64,000 nt of DNA from Adiantum capillus-veneris. Lineage: Eukaryota > Streptophyta > Polypodiopsida > Polypodiales > Pteridaceae. Shown piece after piece: positions 1 to 10,242 of this stretch (its first letter is position 1; each line of letters begins with the position of its first letter). Under the pieces are notes generated by a model. That model ran no database searches, was not told the DNA's origin, and saw only the letters and a list, made by a program, of their open reading frames with translations. The stretch lies in contig CM043970.1 of NCBI GenBank assembly GCA_014529385.2, positions 48,325,779 to 48,389,778 of the forward strand. Reading direction: 5' to 3'. A program made the translations under genes and the position numbers.

Positions 1-350
1 TCATACATAGCCGCTCCCAAGATGTCAACTCAGCCCCGTTCACCGTAGCATGGCCACCTCCAATCCTGTTCGAGGGGTCCTCCAACATGTTGAACTCCCC
101 CTCAACACACCAACTGCTCTGCATGCGGTAAACACTCAACAACATGAGACCAAAACTCTACTCGTGCACTTGCCACATTGGGCATTCCTGAACCTGGATA
201 GTAATCCATTGAGCTCTACCTGGCACAATCATACCTCTGCCCACAATGGCCTGCTGCCAAGAATCCGCAATAGTCATACATACCCCTGCTTGGATACCTC
301 CAGGTCCAAATGCAGCTGACCAAAACGTCTCATAGCGACCACACAAAATC
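1..350 (-). pseudogene. L1-type LINE endonuclease fragment, cut by the window edge
   Basis: The minus frame between about 346 and 158 encodes a peptide containing GRYETFWSAAFGP and IADSWQQAIVGRG. The same stretch occurs on the plus strand near 49612-49760, inside an L1-type apurinic endonuclease domain. The two copies are clearly one LINE family. This copy keeps only the middle of the endonuclease; the frame is broken near 158 and the homology runs off the window's left edge, so the rest of ORF2 would lie outside. No promoter or tail is visible. Confidence rests on the internal match, which I can see directly; the endonuclease identity comes from the better-preserved copy. Confidence 0.75.
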
Positions 351-489
351 TGACCACAACGTTTATATGCGTCTCTCTGTTGCTAAATTGGCTTTATCTG
401 ATAGAAAAATAATTCTAAATGAATTATTGGATTTATAAGTGAGAGGGTTTTCTCGCTTGGAACACCAAGGAAAAATAATTCTAAATGAA

Positions 490-830
490 TTATTTGGAAT
501 TTGGAGACATCCGAGTACGGAGTATTCCTAGTGCGTCATGCAAAGTAACGACAGGAGCACTGTGAAAGGGAATATCTGTAAGGCCACCAGGAACGGGTGC
601 TTCTGATGCGTCACATCGGATGGGTGACAGGGAGCATCGGAAAGAAGTATCCGACCATCCGAGAACGGGCATCTCTAATGCGTCATAGGATGGGTGACAT
701 AGAGCATCGTGAAGGGGATTGTACCGTAAGTTCGGTAGGAAAGGACTAGGTGATGGGTATTCCTGATGCGTCACAAGGTGGGTGACGGGTGCATCGGAAA
801 GGGGATATCCATAGTCGAGAGGAAATCCGA
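490..830. repeat. Degenerate tandem repeat with hairpin-forming units
   Basis: About four diverged units recur every 75-110 bp. Each contains the order attcctgatgcgtcac, then ggatgggtgac, then gagcatcgg (around 520-560, 590-640, 665-710 and 757-812). Inside a unit GATGC pairs with GCATC and GTCAC with GTGAC, so each can fold into a two-step hairpin. A minus-strand reading frame of 125 codons crosses the array, but it is repeat-driven and I do not call it a gene. Function unknown. Confidence 0.55.
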
Positions 831-1689
831 ACAGGAAAGAGGAATACGCGTAAAGGCGCAAGCACAAGAGTAAAGATGGGTTCTGAGAAGCTTTTCTTAA
901 AAAGCGGAATATTTTAACGAGTTTTTCGGGAAGAGCAGACGCTTTCCCACGAGGAATCTATGTTTGCATTGCATTCGTGCATCGGGTTGCATCTAGGGAC
1001 GCTTGGGAAGTGTTGTGAAAGGCATTGTTTTTAACTTATAAGGTGTTATTGAGTTTTTGGGCAGGTTCATACCAATTTTAAATAAAGCAACAAAACCAGC
1101 CAACGAATTCTCTCTCCCTATTTCGGGTAGAGCAGCAAAAAAAAAAGAAAAGAAAAAAGACGGCCGTGATCTCTACGCGAGCAGCTATTCGTGCCGTGGC
1201 GAAGGAGCTATAAAAGCACCACATGCCCTCACTGAAAGGGAGTTACCAATGTCAGCAAGAGAAGACTCTGCCGCCAGATAACGCAAGAGATGCGAGACTA
1301 CGAAGCACGGAAGTCGCTTTTCCTGCGTAAGAGCGACATGTATCTATTGTGGATTCACCATATGAATTGTTGTCGCGTGTTTGCGTGTGTGTTTGCAGGT
1401 ACTTCATTGCAAAGGAGAAGCGAGAAGACTTCGGCCTACGCTTGGGAATTCCGGAAACGGAATTCGGAAATTGTCTGCGGAGTCTCAACTCCGAGTACAG
1501 ACGGAAAAAGGATCGAGAGCTTGTCTCTCGGATTTCCCTTATGGGAAGGAACGACCATCGAGTCAGAGAATTAGAACGGAGGGGTTTTCTCCGGTTCTTG
1601 TGCTTGTAAAAAGATTCTCCCTAATAAAGGATTCTCTTTAAGGAGGGGGACCAGCCCATCTTTTGGTCCCCAATACTGTGTCGATCTTC

Positions 1690-1726
<37 letters not shown>

Positions 1727-2090
1727 TTCTCTCTATATCCTTTGGCTTCAGTATTAAGTGATAAAATCTATTTATCCGAGTATATTTTATATTGTTATGC
1801 GCTCTCGTTTGTGACACTCACACAAATGATACTCCTGTAGCATAGGAATATCAATCTCACTCCCATAAGGTATCGCTGAAGCTCAAGACGCAACCGACCC
1901 CTCTGACTCTGAAACTGGGGCCTTCCTAATCCCTATACATTCCATGAGACGATCCTCATGGGGTCAGTGAGAAAAGACAGATCCTGCCACAGCAGCCAAC
2001 CTTGCTATCTTTGAGGCCGGTTTGAATGGGGAGTAATCCGCCTCCGAGCGACCTCTAGACAAGCGTGTCTAAAGTGACTGTCCTACCCAG
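831..2090. other. Unassigned sequence with a CT microsatellite
   Basis: No recognisable gene. A (CT)n run lies at about 1690-1724. Several overlapping short plus-strand frames between 1290 and 1641 have no recognisable motif. The segment near 1397-1660 resembles a transcribed exon or LTR (a tgtttgcag acceptor-like site, an ataaag signal near 1622), but this is weak. The right boundary is the start of the family A LTR. Confidence 0.4.
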
Positions 2091-3254
2091 GTGTAAGGTG
2101 CAGCGGAATGATTGTTTGCGCTTTGCTCAAGATGAGTGCTTTGAACTGTGCTCAAGGTTCCTTTTGTTCTTATGGAAGGTAGAGCCTTCCGTTCTTAATG
2201 AGAGAATGCTATGATCACAAACAAAGTGAATGGACACTGTGCGTGCAAGTGTATGAGACTGAGAGATAGAGAGAAGAGAGATACGACACCAGAGACGTAA
2301 AACCCTCCTCCGAAGGCCCCACTCTCGTTGGCGAGAGTGGTCTACTAATGATTGCACAATCTGGTACAAATGGAATGCATGAGACTGCTGCAAGTCTAGG
2401 CTATGTCGACGATGACGACGGTGATGACGAAGTCGACCTAAGGGTTGAAATCTGCAATCTTTCTACTGCTGTCCAAAAACGCTATGGGCTGAAATCTGCG
2501 ACTAGTTCGAAAACGCTGATTTGGGGGGCTGTTTCCTTGGCTCTTTGTTGCTGAAAATCTGCAGGTTTAGGGCTGAAATTGAGGTTCTTCAAGGTTGAAA
2601 ACTGAGGTCTTTACCGGGCTGAATCTGCTACACTTTAGGTGAAAATTGCCGGTCTTAATTTGCTGCTGAAATCCAAAAACGCCAGGGGAACTGATGATAA
2701 AAAACGCTAGCAGTTGTGGTCCTTGCAGAAACGCTAGGTGTTGGGTAATGTTGGCGATGCAGATCTGATGCAAAAACGCTAGGCTAGGGATGCTGTGCAA
2801 AAACGCTAGGTGAGGGAATCTGTTGCTTGGAGGGGAAAGTCCACCAAGGTTCTTGTGAGAAGTTGCCTGCTGAGCTTGGCTCCTGTTGCCTCTTCTGCCA
2901 TTTTGTGCTAACTTTGGTTTGCTTATATATTTTCTTAGCAAAATTGCTCTACCTACTTTTGTTGGAAAGTCACTTAAATTAATAAGTGAAAAATACCAAA
3001 AATAGGTAAAATAAGCTAAATGCACTGGAAAATTCCCCTGATGGAATCTGATGGATTCTGATGGGAATACTGATGATCATGCTGTCTGCAACCAGAGGAT
3101 ATGCATCTACACTAAGTGTTTGGACATGCACGGTCTACGAAGAGACTCACAAAAGTGCAAGATCACTTCTAAATCTAAACTGACTGGACTCACTGAACCC
3201 TTGTCGTGCTGTACCTTGTCCTCGGACACATACGGTTGGATGTGTCACGTGACA
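2091..3254 (-). repeat. 3' LTR of family A copy 1
   Basis: Read on the minus strand the LTR starts TGTCACGTGACA (3254) and ends at GCACCT followed by a slightly decayed TACA (2091). It matches the LTRs at 10805-12183 and 14193-15574 over most of its length. It carries the same TATATAAG promoter box (minus strand, near 2920-2930), several copies of an AGCGTTTTTG-like motif (seen here as CAAAAACGCT), and a gac/gtc-rich tract near 2405-2440. It is about 1.16 kb against 1.38 kb for the 14193-15574 LTR, so internal deletions have occurred. Confidence 0.85.
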
Positions 3255-5051
3255 TCCCCTCGTTTTCAAAGTGAGGTACTGGTACCGAATTGTATGGCGT
3301 CGAGGGAGATCGCCAATAGTATCCGGAATCCTGGAAGGGACTCTTTGCTGGCCCACTCTGATGTGTGGGTCGTGTGATACTTGAACTTCATAAAGGTCTG
3401 CAACGCTTGCTTCTTTGGGCCGCGCCGAAAGCGACAGTCTTTTGTGGCTCCTTCAATGCTTCAACTTCGTCTAGAGTCATGCTTCTGTCTTCTTCAAGAA
3501 TCTCCATGGCTGAAAATTCCTGAAACCATTTCCAACACAAAAACATGAACATACCCATTCCATGTAAAGTGAATGGAAAAAATATTGTCTTCCTTAAAGA
3601 CTGTGCATGCAATGTAGATGAACCAATAGACGGAGTGCCAAACCGTTCACCACATACACGCAAACAATGAGATTGAATCTTTCTCTTATGATCTAAATCA
3701 ATCAACTGTGGAAATTCACCACGGAAATGCTCATGCTTGGTGCGCATACTTTCATGTGCTCTTTCTACGAATGTGTCATGCCAAGGAAGAGACATGGAAT
3801 GTGACTTCCTTGAATGCATACTTTTCAGCTTTTCATGAACAATCCGCATACATTCGTGCTCATTCATGAGTGAAGCGTGCTCAACGTACAATATGTTATG
3901 CCTAGTAAAAGGGATCACATAAAGACACTGACTAAAATACAGGAAACGATCACGAATGAAACACTCGTACAATGCGTGCGTATCAATCATGCGAACACAT
4001 AATACTTCCTGTGAGGGTTCTTTGAACCTAGGCTCGAGAGCCAAGGTTGGTTCTTCCTGAAGGGGTTCTTTGGACCTAGGCTCGAGAGCCAAGATCGGTT
4101 CTTCGGAATCTATCGAATCTTCCTATGGGGGTTCTGTGGACCTCGACTCGAAAGTCAAGATCGATTCTTCGTGATTGATTGAATCTACAACGAGGTTAGC
4201 TTCGCTAGAAAAAGCATCAACTAACACATCATCTTTGTGAACAATCACGTCATCTTCATGCAAATCATCATGCTTGTGAGAAATCACATCTTGATTATCA
4301 TGCAAATCATCATTCTTGTGAGAAATCACATCTTGATCATGCAAATCCTGTGTTTCATGCTTTGGAGAAGTAGAGATTGAGAGTCTCCTTTTCCTGATTC
4401 TGTTGCATTTGTGCTTGCACTTGAGAAAAGAGTCGCAAGAACTCTTTCATGCGTTGGTCGCTCTGTTCTTGTCTTGCTTTGCTCTCGCGAAGTATGGCTA
4501 CCACTGTTTCTGTGTATTGATGCTCTATGACTGCCATCTTTTCTTCATGTTCACGCTCTATTTCTGCTTTTCGGTCTAACTTCTTGTCCATCAACAACTG
4601 CGGCAACTCCTTCATAGGAGTTAGTGCAATCCTTATCGTAGATGGGGAAGGGGGGGGGTGGGAAAAACCTCTTGCTGTGGAAAATTCTTCTTTGCCTCTC
4701 TCATGCTCATCACCTCCAAGCGAAGTATCCATTCCGCTTCGAGTGATGACCATCCATTGAAGTCGTGGGTTCTTGTGGTTCTTGGGGTCTTGGGTTCTTA
4801 AGTTCACGAGGAACTTGGGTTCTTGGGGGTCTTGGTTCTTGGGGTTCTTGAGTTCTTGAGGTTCTTGAGGTTCTTGAGGTGTTCTTTCGCTTGCAAACCG
4901 CGTTTGAGAAGGATCTTCTCTTCACCTGAGTTCTGCTCTTTTCTGCGGGCGCACCCCTTGGCGGGCTTGCGCTCACACCAAGGTTGCTTTTTTTCACCTC
5001 ACGTCGATTGGTTGACCGCTAAGTGCACGGTCCGCTCTCAGTGAGTAAAAA
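3255..5051 (-). pseudogene. Family A copy 1 internal region: non-autonomous retroelement ORF, broken
   Basis: Three minus-strand pieces (4807-4355, 4344-4123, 4092-3388) match in order the two plus-strand ORFs of family A copy 2. From N to C: a charged, coiled-coil-like segment (ITRSGMDTSLGGDEHERG then a long E/K/R/Q helix), an Asp/His-rich tract (HKHDDLHEDDVIVHKDD), and a C-terminal region with FIRDRFLYFSQ, TLHGMGMFM and EALKEPQKT. The first piece reads through where copy 2 has a stop, which shows the ancestral frame was one long ORF. No protease, reverse transcriptase or integrase motif is present, so the element is non-autonomous. The region is cut at 5051 by insertion of family A copy 2; its continuation is at 15575-15759. 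Function of the protein unknown. Confidence 0.75.
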
Positions 5052-5068
5052 TGTCACGTGACACATCC

Positions 5069-5610
5069 TGTAGCGCGGATAATGTGTCGTGCTCTCTACA
5101 GTGTGGGTGCCCCTCAGTGCAATGTGCGTGACAATCTCACTCAAACAGAATGAAACACAGGAACAATGGATAACAACAGAACAATCGAGACACTACAGTG
5201 GACCAGAACATGTGGACTCGACTATCTCAAAGAACCATGTACAGACTCTGGCATGGCAGCACACTCAGCTCCAGCCCAGGACTCACAGGTACAAATGGGG
5301 GTGTCGAGGCTCAGATGTGCAGGGATGGTGAAGCAGTGCTCTGTGCATAGACTCACTGCTCTCGAGAACGATGCTGGACCAAAGGTGAAGAAGATGCTCC
5401 CGATGACCCACCGCTACTACTCCTATGTACCACCATAAAGAGCCACCAACGGCTCATAAATGTTAGCCATGTGGTGACCTGGCCACGAGGTCCACTAGAC
5501 CATAGTCGGTACCTGCCACGTGTCACCTCTAGCCCAGAGGGTCCGTCCAGTGTGAACCAGACCAACTGTACTAACTATGTCCTGTGAAAGTGACACTGTA
5601 GCCTGCTACA
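5069..5610 (-). repeat. Family B copy 1, 3' LTR
   Basis: 542 bp, bounded by TGTAGC and GCTACA (short inverted repeats). It matches 10243-10799 closely but lacks a short block present there near 10318-10333. For an element transcribed on the minus strand this is the 3' LTR. Weak open frames inside it on both strands (5089-5438, 5353-5565) occur in every LTR copy and are not genes. Confidence 0.92.
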
Positions 5611-6500
5611 GGTTGCCCGCCACAAGACCGCTCACCGTCTCGGTGAGAGGAAATATTGAAAAACTAGGAAGTAAAACCAATAGGTACCACATGTACATCT
5701 GTCTTGAAGAAGGTGCTTTTCCCACTCATGCAAGAAATGATTTCACCTGGCAAGAGAATTCAACACTTGGAGGAGGAGGTTTCTCTGCTCGAACAGAGGA
5801 TGGCGGATTCATAAGTAGAGATGATGACAGTTCAGGAGAACTCTAAAAAGTTCCAAGTAGAGTGTGAAGAGCTGCAGCAAACTCTTGGCACTACTCGAGC
5901 TGAAAAGCAATGAAGTGTGGCTGCTCTGAAGGAGGCATGTGATGCTCGTAGCTAGAATTTCCATAGAGGATGGACGGATTGTGTCTTCTTCTAGATGTAT
6001 TGAATGGTATTTTCAGCAAATCAGCTTCAGCTGCTGATGTTGGAGAGGGGGGCTGTTTAGGGGAAGGGGAAGTTGAGGGGGAGGGTAGGGGCGAGGGGGG
6101 CTGGGTAGGGACGAGAGATGTGAGGGGGAGGGTAGGGGCGAGAGGGGGTGGGTAGGGGCGAATCCTAACTGGGCTGGGGCGAGACAATTGGATAGGGGGG
6201 AATTGAATAGGGCTAGGAACTGGTAGGGGCGAATTTTCAAGGCTGGGGGGAATCCAACTGGGTAGGGGCGAATCCAATAGGCAGAGGAATTTTGCAGGTC
6301 TGAGGCGAATCCAATATAGGGCAGGGGCGAATTTAATAGGCAGAGGGCGAATCCAACTGGTAGGGGCGAGAGGGGGTGGGCTGGGGCGAGAGGGTGATCT
6401 AGACTAGTAGCTAATTAGCATGAAAGGAAAACCAGGTTCAAACACTTGAACAGGCATTCCATCACACAACTAAAAGGACCTTGGTTTGAAGCTTCTACTT
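5611..6500. repeat. Family B copy 1, G-rich segment downstream of the ELMO ORF
   Basis: From about 6040 to 6390 the plus strand is an irregular array of GGGGCGAGAGGGGG, GGTAGGGGCGA and GGCGAATCC units, with many runs of four or more G that could form quadruplexes. The element's own transcript is the C-rich strand. The short frames here (5891-6277, 5970-6155) are low complexity. 5640-6000 has no recognisable coding content. A similar G-rich array sits upstream of the ORF in family B copy 2 (24830-25150). Confidence 0.6.
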
Positions 6501-6512
6501 GCTAAAACATGA

Positions 6513-7976
6513 TCAAATACTGACCAAACGATATTTGAATGTAGCTATCTGGTGTAGTGTGTATGAAGGCACATCTTCAATTCGACTTACCGACTCCATT
6601 GCCAGCTCATGTTCAAGCTGCCCACGTGTAGCCTTCATCACTACATTGAACTCCGTGTATGAAGCACGCATGGCAAGCCACAAAGTATCCATAACTTTGA
6701 ATGCCACACAATACAGCAACTCGAAGGCCATCTCGTCTTCAGCAAGAATTCTCAAGAAACAAACTGCAGCCCAAGACCTCGGCTTTCCTGACCAAAGGTC
6801 AAGCATTTGAATCAGCATAAAGGTGATGTTCACACCAGCAACTGCGAACGGATACTCCCACGTTGCTCTTCTACCTCCTTTCTTGTACAACAGCTGCTGA
6901 AATGTTTTCGGGTATCGTTTTGAGAAGAACAACAAATTCTCGAGAGAGATAAATCCTCCACCCCTAAAATCTGTGGATGGGTCAGTCCCTTGCAAGTGCG
7001 AGTTGGGAAAAGTAGCAGACCATAAATCCTTCAATACCTCACACAAGATCAAAAGGAAAGACTTCATAGACTTCAATTGCGTGTAGAGACTGTTTTTGAT
7101 AGCTGTCGTTCTGATCACTTCCACAAAGGAAACGGGAGCATCCGAGCGATCAATCTCTGTGACCTTTACACTTGCCATTGGCTGAGGTGGCTCATTGGGC
7201 TCAGCTACAGTAAGAACTTTGGAAGATGGAGGTGGGGTATTCTCAGGCAAAGAGTGAACAGATACCCCATAACAAGGCATAGATTGGGTAGCTTCCAACC
7301 ACTCTAGTAGGTCTTCATCTGACCCATCCGGCGGAGTAGGTCGTTCCAGTTCGGGATTGGACTCCATGGACAGGGAACTATGATGCACCACCGGATCCAT
7401 TCCGCCTTCAAGGCGAATCGGTTGCATTGGGGAGCCAGGGGTTCGTATCCACATTGCATCGTTTCCCCAATCATGTAGTGCTTTCGTGTGTCGTAGCCAT
7501 GGTCTGCCAATGAGCAATGGGAAGCCGCCTTCTACCTGGGGAAGGTGAACCACCACAAAATCCAAGCTGAATGTGAAATCTTGAACCTGCAAAGGCACCT
7601 TTTCTACAATGCCCAAGGGGTAGACAGTCCTCTGGTCGGCCAAAGTCACTGTGAATGGGGCAGGCCTAGTGGGCTGGAGACCCAATGCCAGCATAGTGAA
7701 TTCAGGCATCAGGTTGATACCCGACCCACCATCTACTATGACCCCTGAGAATTCGCGGCTCATAATAGAAACGGTTAGACGCGGACTCCTGTAATCAGTA
7801 AGTGAAGCTTCGGGATAGGATATCATGTAGGATTCAGAGGGCTGCACTGGGAGGTGCCCGCCACTAGACCCTGCACCAGGGTACAGAGATTGAATGATGG
7901 CAAGGGTGTCACTTCGAAAATTTGCATCCAGTCGAAGCATGTCATACAATGACACTTGCTGAAAGGTATTCTTCAA
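6513..7976 (-). CDS. Retropepsin fused to ELMO domain (C-terminal part of a gag-pro-ELMO polyprotein)
   Basis: The 487-codon frame has two recognisable parts. Residues about 70-175 are a retroviral-type aspartic protease: active-site motif VDGGSGINLM (Asp-Gly-Gly rather than Asp-Ser/Thr-Gly, common in plant Gypsy elements) and the downstream PLLIGRPWL motif. Residues about 297-470 are an ELMO domain (the ELMO/CED-12 family, known as GTPase regulators): DPSTDFRGGG, FISLENLLFF, WEYPFAVAGVN, TFMLIQMLDL, LLYCVAFKVMD, TRGQLEHEL and RIEDVPSYTL match plant ELMO proteins. A dozen or so residues usually present between FPN and the DPSTDFRGG motif are missing. The domain has no introns, pointing to capture from spliced RNA. 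The frame is shared with the upstream gag, with a TAA at 8052-8054 between them. ELMO identity is very secure; activity is unknown. Confidence 0.93.
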   Translation of the reverse strand: MKNTFQQVSLYDMLRLDANFRSDTLAIIQSLYPGAGSSGGHLPVQPSESYMISYPEASLTDYRSPRLTVSIMSREFSGVIVDGGSGINLMPEFTMLALGLQPTRPAPFTVTLADQRTVYPLGIVEKVPLQVQDFTFSLDFVVVHLPQVEGGFPLLIGRPWLRHTKALHDWGNDAMWIRTPGSPMQPIRLEGGMDPVVHHSSLSMESNPELERPTPPDGSDEDLLEWLEATQSMPCYGVSVHSLPENTPPPSSKVLTVAEPNEPPQPMASVKVTEIDRSDAPVSFVEVIRTTAIKNSLYTQLKSMKSFLLILCEVLKDLWSATFPNSHLQGTDPSTDFRGGGFISLENLLFFSKRYPKTFQQLLYKKGGRRATWEYPFAVAGVNITFMLIQMLDLWSGKPRSWAAVCFLRILAEDEMAFELLYCVAFKVMDTLWLAMRASYTEFNVVMKATRGQLEHELAMESVSRIEDVPSYTLHQIATFKYRLVSI

Positions 7977-8054
7977 TATAGTCTCTGCTGTAGGTTTTTC
8001 TCTTGGGATCAGTGTCTTCTCAGTTTCCTTGATCTTTTGTAAGTCAGCAACAGC

Positions 8055-8885
8055 TTATAAGAAAGCCCCATCAATATCTGAGAGCATAGTAAAAGATCCT
8101 TTCTTAGCACTAGGGGATGGCATGTCAGCTGTTGGATGAGGTGTAGGCATTGGGGAGGAAAGAGCTATACCTGCTGGAAGATTGAGTCCGAGGGCTGCCC
8201 TCTGAGCTCGTGTGAGGACACCAGCTGGCTCCTCTACCAGGTTTAACTTGTCTTGAGAGGCAATCATATGGGTAGAAAGTGGTGGTTTGGGGTTGGTACT
8301 AACTGCTATCAAATTGATCTTGGGAAAGGTGAATTCAGGTTGTCTTTGACTTGGGCTCGCAGAGGTAGAGGCGCGTTGTTTTGGACAATCCTTAGTGTAG
8401 TGATCCTGAGCCTCAGGGCAAAGTTGGCACGGAGGAGAGCCTTCTGGCAAAGGGCATTTGCTCTGATAATGCCCATACTCTCCACATCTGTAGCATAAAA
8501 TGGGCCGATTGGAGGGACGGAACGGCGGATGAGGTGGTTGTTGCATGGAGTTTGAGGGTGACGTGTAGAAGCTCTGAGGGGTTGAGGGAGCATTAGCATG
8601 GTAAAAACTGGGAGATGCGAAGTTGTTGTGCATACCTTACATAGGAGGTGTTGTCAGCAGAGGTGGCATAGGGTGTTGATGACCATAGGGTGAAACCATG
8701 TTGGATGTAGGTGTCAACCCTTGTTGAACGTTGGGGGCGAGGCTCTGTTGTAGTGGCCGCATTCCCTTCAGATAATAGCACTCTTTTTCATCATGGCCAG
8801 TCTTCTCGCAGAAATGGCAGTAAGCTCGAAGTGGGCAGTCTTGAGAAGGATGCCCTGGAGATCGACATGAGCTACACCATACCAT
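8055..8885 (-). pseudogene. Gag zinc-knuckle region, interrupted by TAA
   Basis: Two segments in one frame (8885-8640 and 8633-8055) are separated by a single TAA at 8637-8639. They contain consecutive Cys-rich knuckles: CSSCRSPGHPSQDC, CHFCEKTGHDEKEC, then CYRCGEYGHYQSKC and CQLCPEAQDHYTKDC. The first three are CX2CX4HX4C nucleocapsid-type; the last has wider spacing. They sit between the gag core and the protease, the usual Gypsy order. A Pro/Ser-rich linker follows. The TAA is most simply a decayed CAA, as are the two other stops in this frame. Confidence 0.85.
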
Positions 8886-8915
8886 AGCCTTAGTCTCCTG
8901 CTGAGACCTGAGCTC

Positions 8916-9878
8916 TTATAGCTCTCTTTTAAGTTGATCATAAGCCTCTTGATGTGGGGGCTTCTCTTGTCTAAGAGAGAAGGATCTCTCTTCTTGAAGG
9001 GCCCGCTGTAACTTTAGGGCTTCCAATTCCCTGCGTAAAGAAGTCAAGGGGTCTGATGGACTATCCACGAGTACAGGGGCAGTCTCTACCTGAGGAGAGC
9101 CAGTGAACAGCTTCCTAGCTCCCTCTATTCTAGTAGCAGCAGCAACAAAGTCCTCCAGGCTGGCTTCAGGACGGAGACTTTCTCTGAGCTTTTGTTGAGA
9201 AGTCTTAGGCAGAGCCTTCTCTACCCACTTCTTCACCATAAATTTTCCTGGTTGCTGAGGCAGCTTGGCGACCAGGGACTTTGTTCTGGTCATGAGCTCG
9301 GCAAATGTCTCCTTGGGCTGGAGCAACAGGTTGGCCAGCTCATCTAGAATCTTTTCTTGATAATCCCCTGGTCGGAAAGCTTCACAGAACTGCTGTCTTA
9401 ACATAGTCCAAGTAGCAAAGTGGTTTTCAGCAAACTGACTGTACCATTTATCTGCAAGACCATCCAAGGTGGACGGAAAGAGCACAAGGTAGGCGTCTTC
9501 TCTATTGAGGCCACGACCTCTGCAAAGAGAAACAAACCTCCGAGCATGGTCATCAGCATCCTCTGTGGAGAGACCCTTGAAGGTAGGGAACTTGATGTTC
9601 ACCTTGGCTAGAACACTTGTGAGCTTCTCCATGGCCTCTTGCTCCTGAGCCTGTTGCTCACTAGCTTGCTGTAACAAAATGGGGGAGAGCCTTACCGGAG
9701 AAGGTGACCTGGAGGATGTAGAACCGGTTGAAGGAATGGAGGGAGCTATATGTGTAGGTATGGGTGATGGTGTTAATATACTTCTACTGGGTACCAAAGG
9801 TTGGCGTCGTCTGTGGTAGTAGTTCTGGGGGCTCAGTAGTGCGCTTTGACGCTCTAATGACCGCCTTGTATGTGTCAT
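8916..9878 (-). CDS. Gypsy-type Gag core
   Basis: 320 codons. After a Ser/Pro-rich N-terminus (residues 1-75) comes the retrotransposon gag core: FPTFKGLSTEDADDHARRF, LADKWYSQF, WTMLRQQFCEAF and ETFAELMTRTKSLVAKLPQ, the usual capsid order in plant Gypsy elements. The start at 9878 lies about 365 bp inside the 5' LTR, a normal leader length. The ORF stops with TAA at 8916-8918 and continues in the same frame into the zinc knuckles, so the ancestral product was a longer Gag-Pro-ELMO polyprotein. A fragment homologous to residues around the VETAP...LRPEASLEDF part survives at 21255-21380. Confidence 0.9.
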   Translation of the reverse strand: MTHTRRSLERQSALLSPQNYYHRRRQPLVPSRSILTPSPIPTHIAPSIPSTGSTSSRSPSPVRLSPILLQQASEQQAQEQEAMEKLTSVLAKVNIKFPTFKGLSTEDADDHARRFVSLCRGRGLNREDAYLVLFPSTLDGLADKWYSQFAENHFATWTMLRQQFCEAFRPGDYQEKILDELANLLLQPKETFAELMTRTKSLVAKLPQQPGKFMVKKWVEKALPKTSQQKLRESLRPEASLEDFVAAATRIEGARKLFTGSPQVETAPVLVDSPSDPLTSLRRELEALKLQRALQEERSFSLRQEKPPHQEAYDQLKREL

Positions 9879-10242
9879 GCAGTAACCACCACCCCAACCA
9901 AGCTTTGGGCAAGAAGACCTTCACCTGGTTGAACAGTGGACTAGACTCTACTAGACCAACTGGCCTGGACTAGGACGAGAAGGACGAAACCAGGGACGAG
10001 GAGGACTAGACCAGGGACCAGGAGGACTAGTAGACCAGGACGAGGACTGGGTGGACCTGGGCGAGAGAGGACTAGACCAACAAGGTGAGAGACTAGACCA
10101 GCTAGATTAAGCTGGCTAGGGTGAAACTGGACCAGACCAGCACAGGCGAGACGAAGAAAAACCAGCTAGCTGCTTTACTTGTACTCAACAGAGAGTGAGA
10201 CTTCAGTTGAGATCCCATCGTGGTCGCCAAAATGAGAGCACC
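9879..10242 (-). promoter_or_regulatory. Family B copy 1 leader and primer-binding region
   Basis: Reading on the minus strand from the 5' LTR edge at 10242, ggtgctctcattt is followed by tggcgaccacgatgggatc, a plausible primer-binding site. The same arrangement follows the LTRs at 25338 and 29602 (tggcgatcacggtgggac, tggcacgcccggtgggac). I cannot name the tRNA without a comparison. The rest of the leader (9960-10130) is a purine-rich plus strand with repeated ggacgagg/ctagacca words. Confidence 0.6.

Noticed and set aside
5089-5565. Frames of 70-90 codons in family B LTRs on both strands
   Set aside because: They recur in all LTR copies because the LTR recurs; no protein motif and no conserved start.
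5970-6277. Gly/Glu-rich and Pro/Ser-rich frames on opposite strands
   Set aside because: Both come from the G-rich repeat array; no motif and not kept in the other family B copies.
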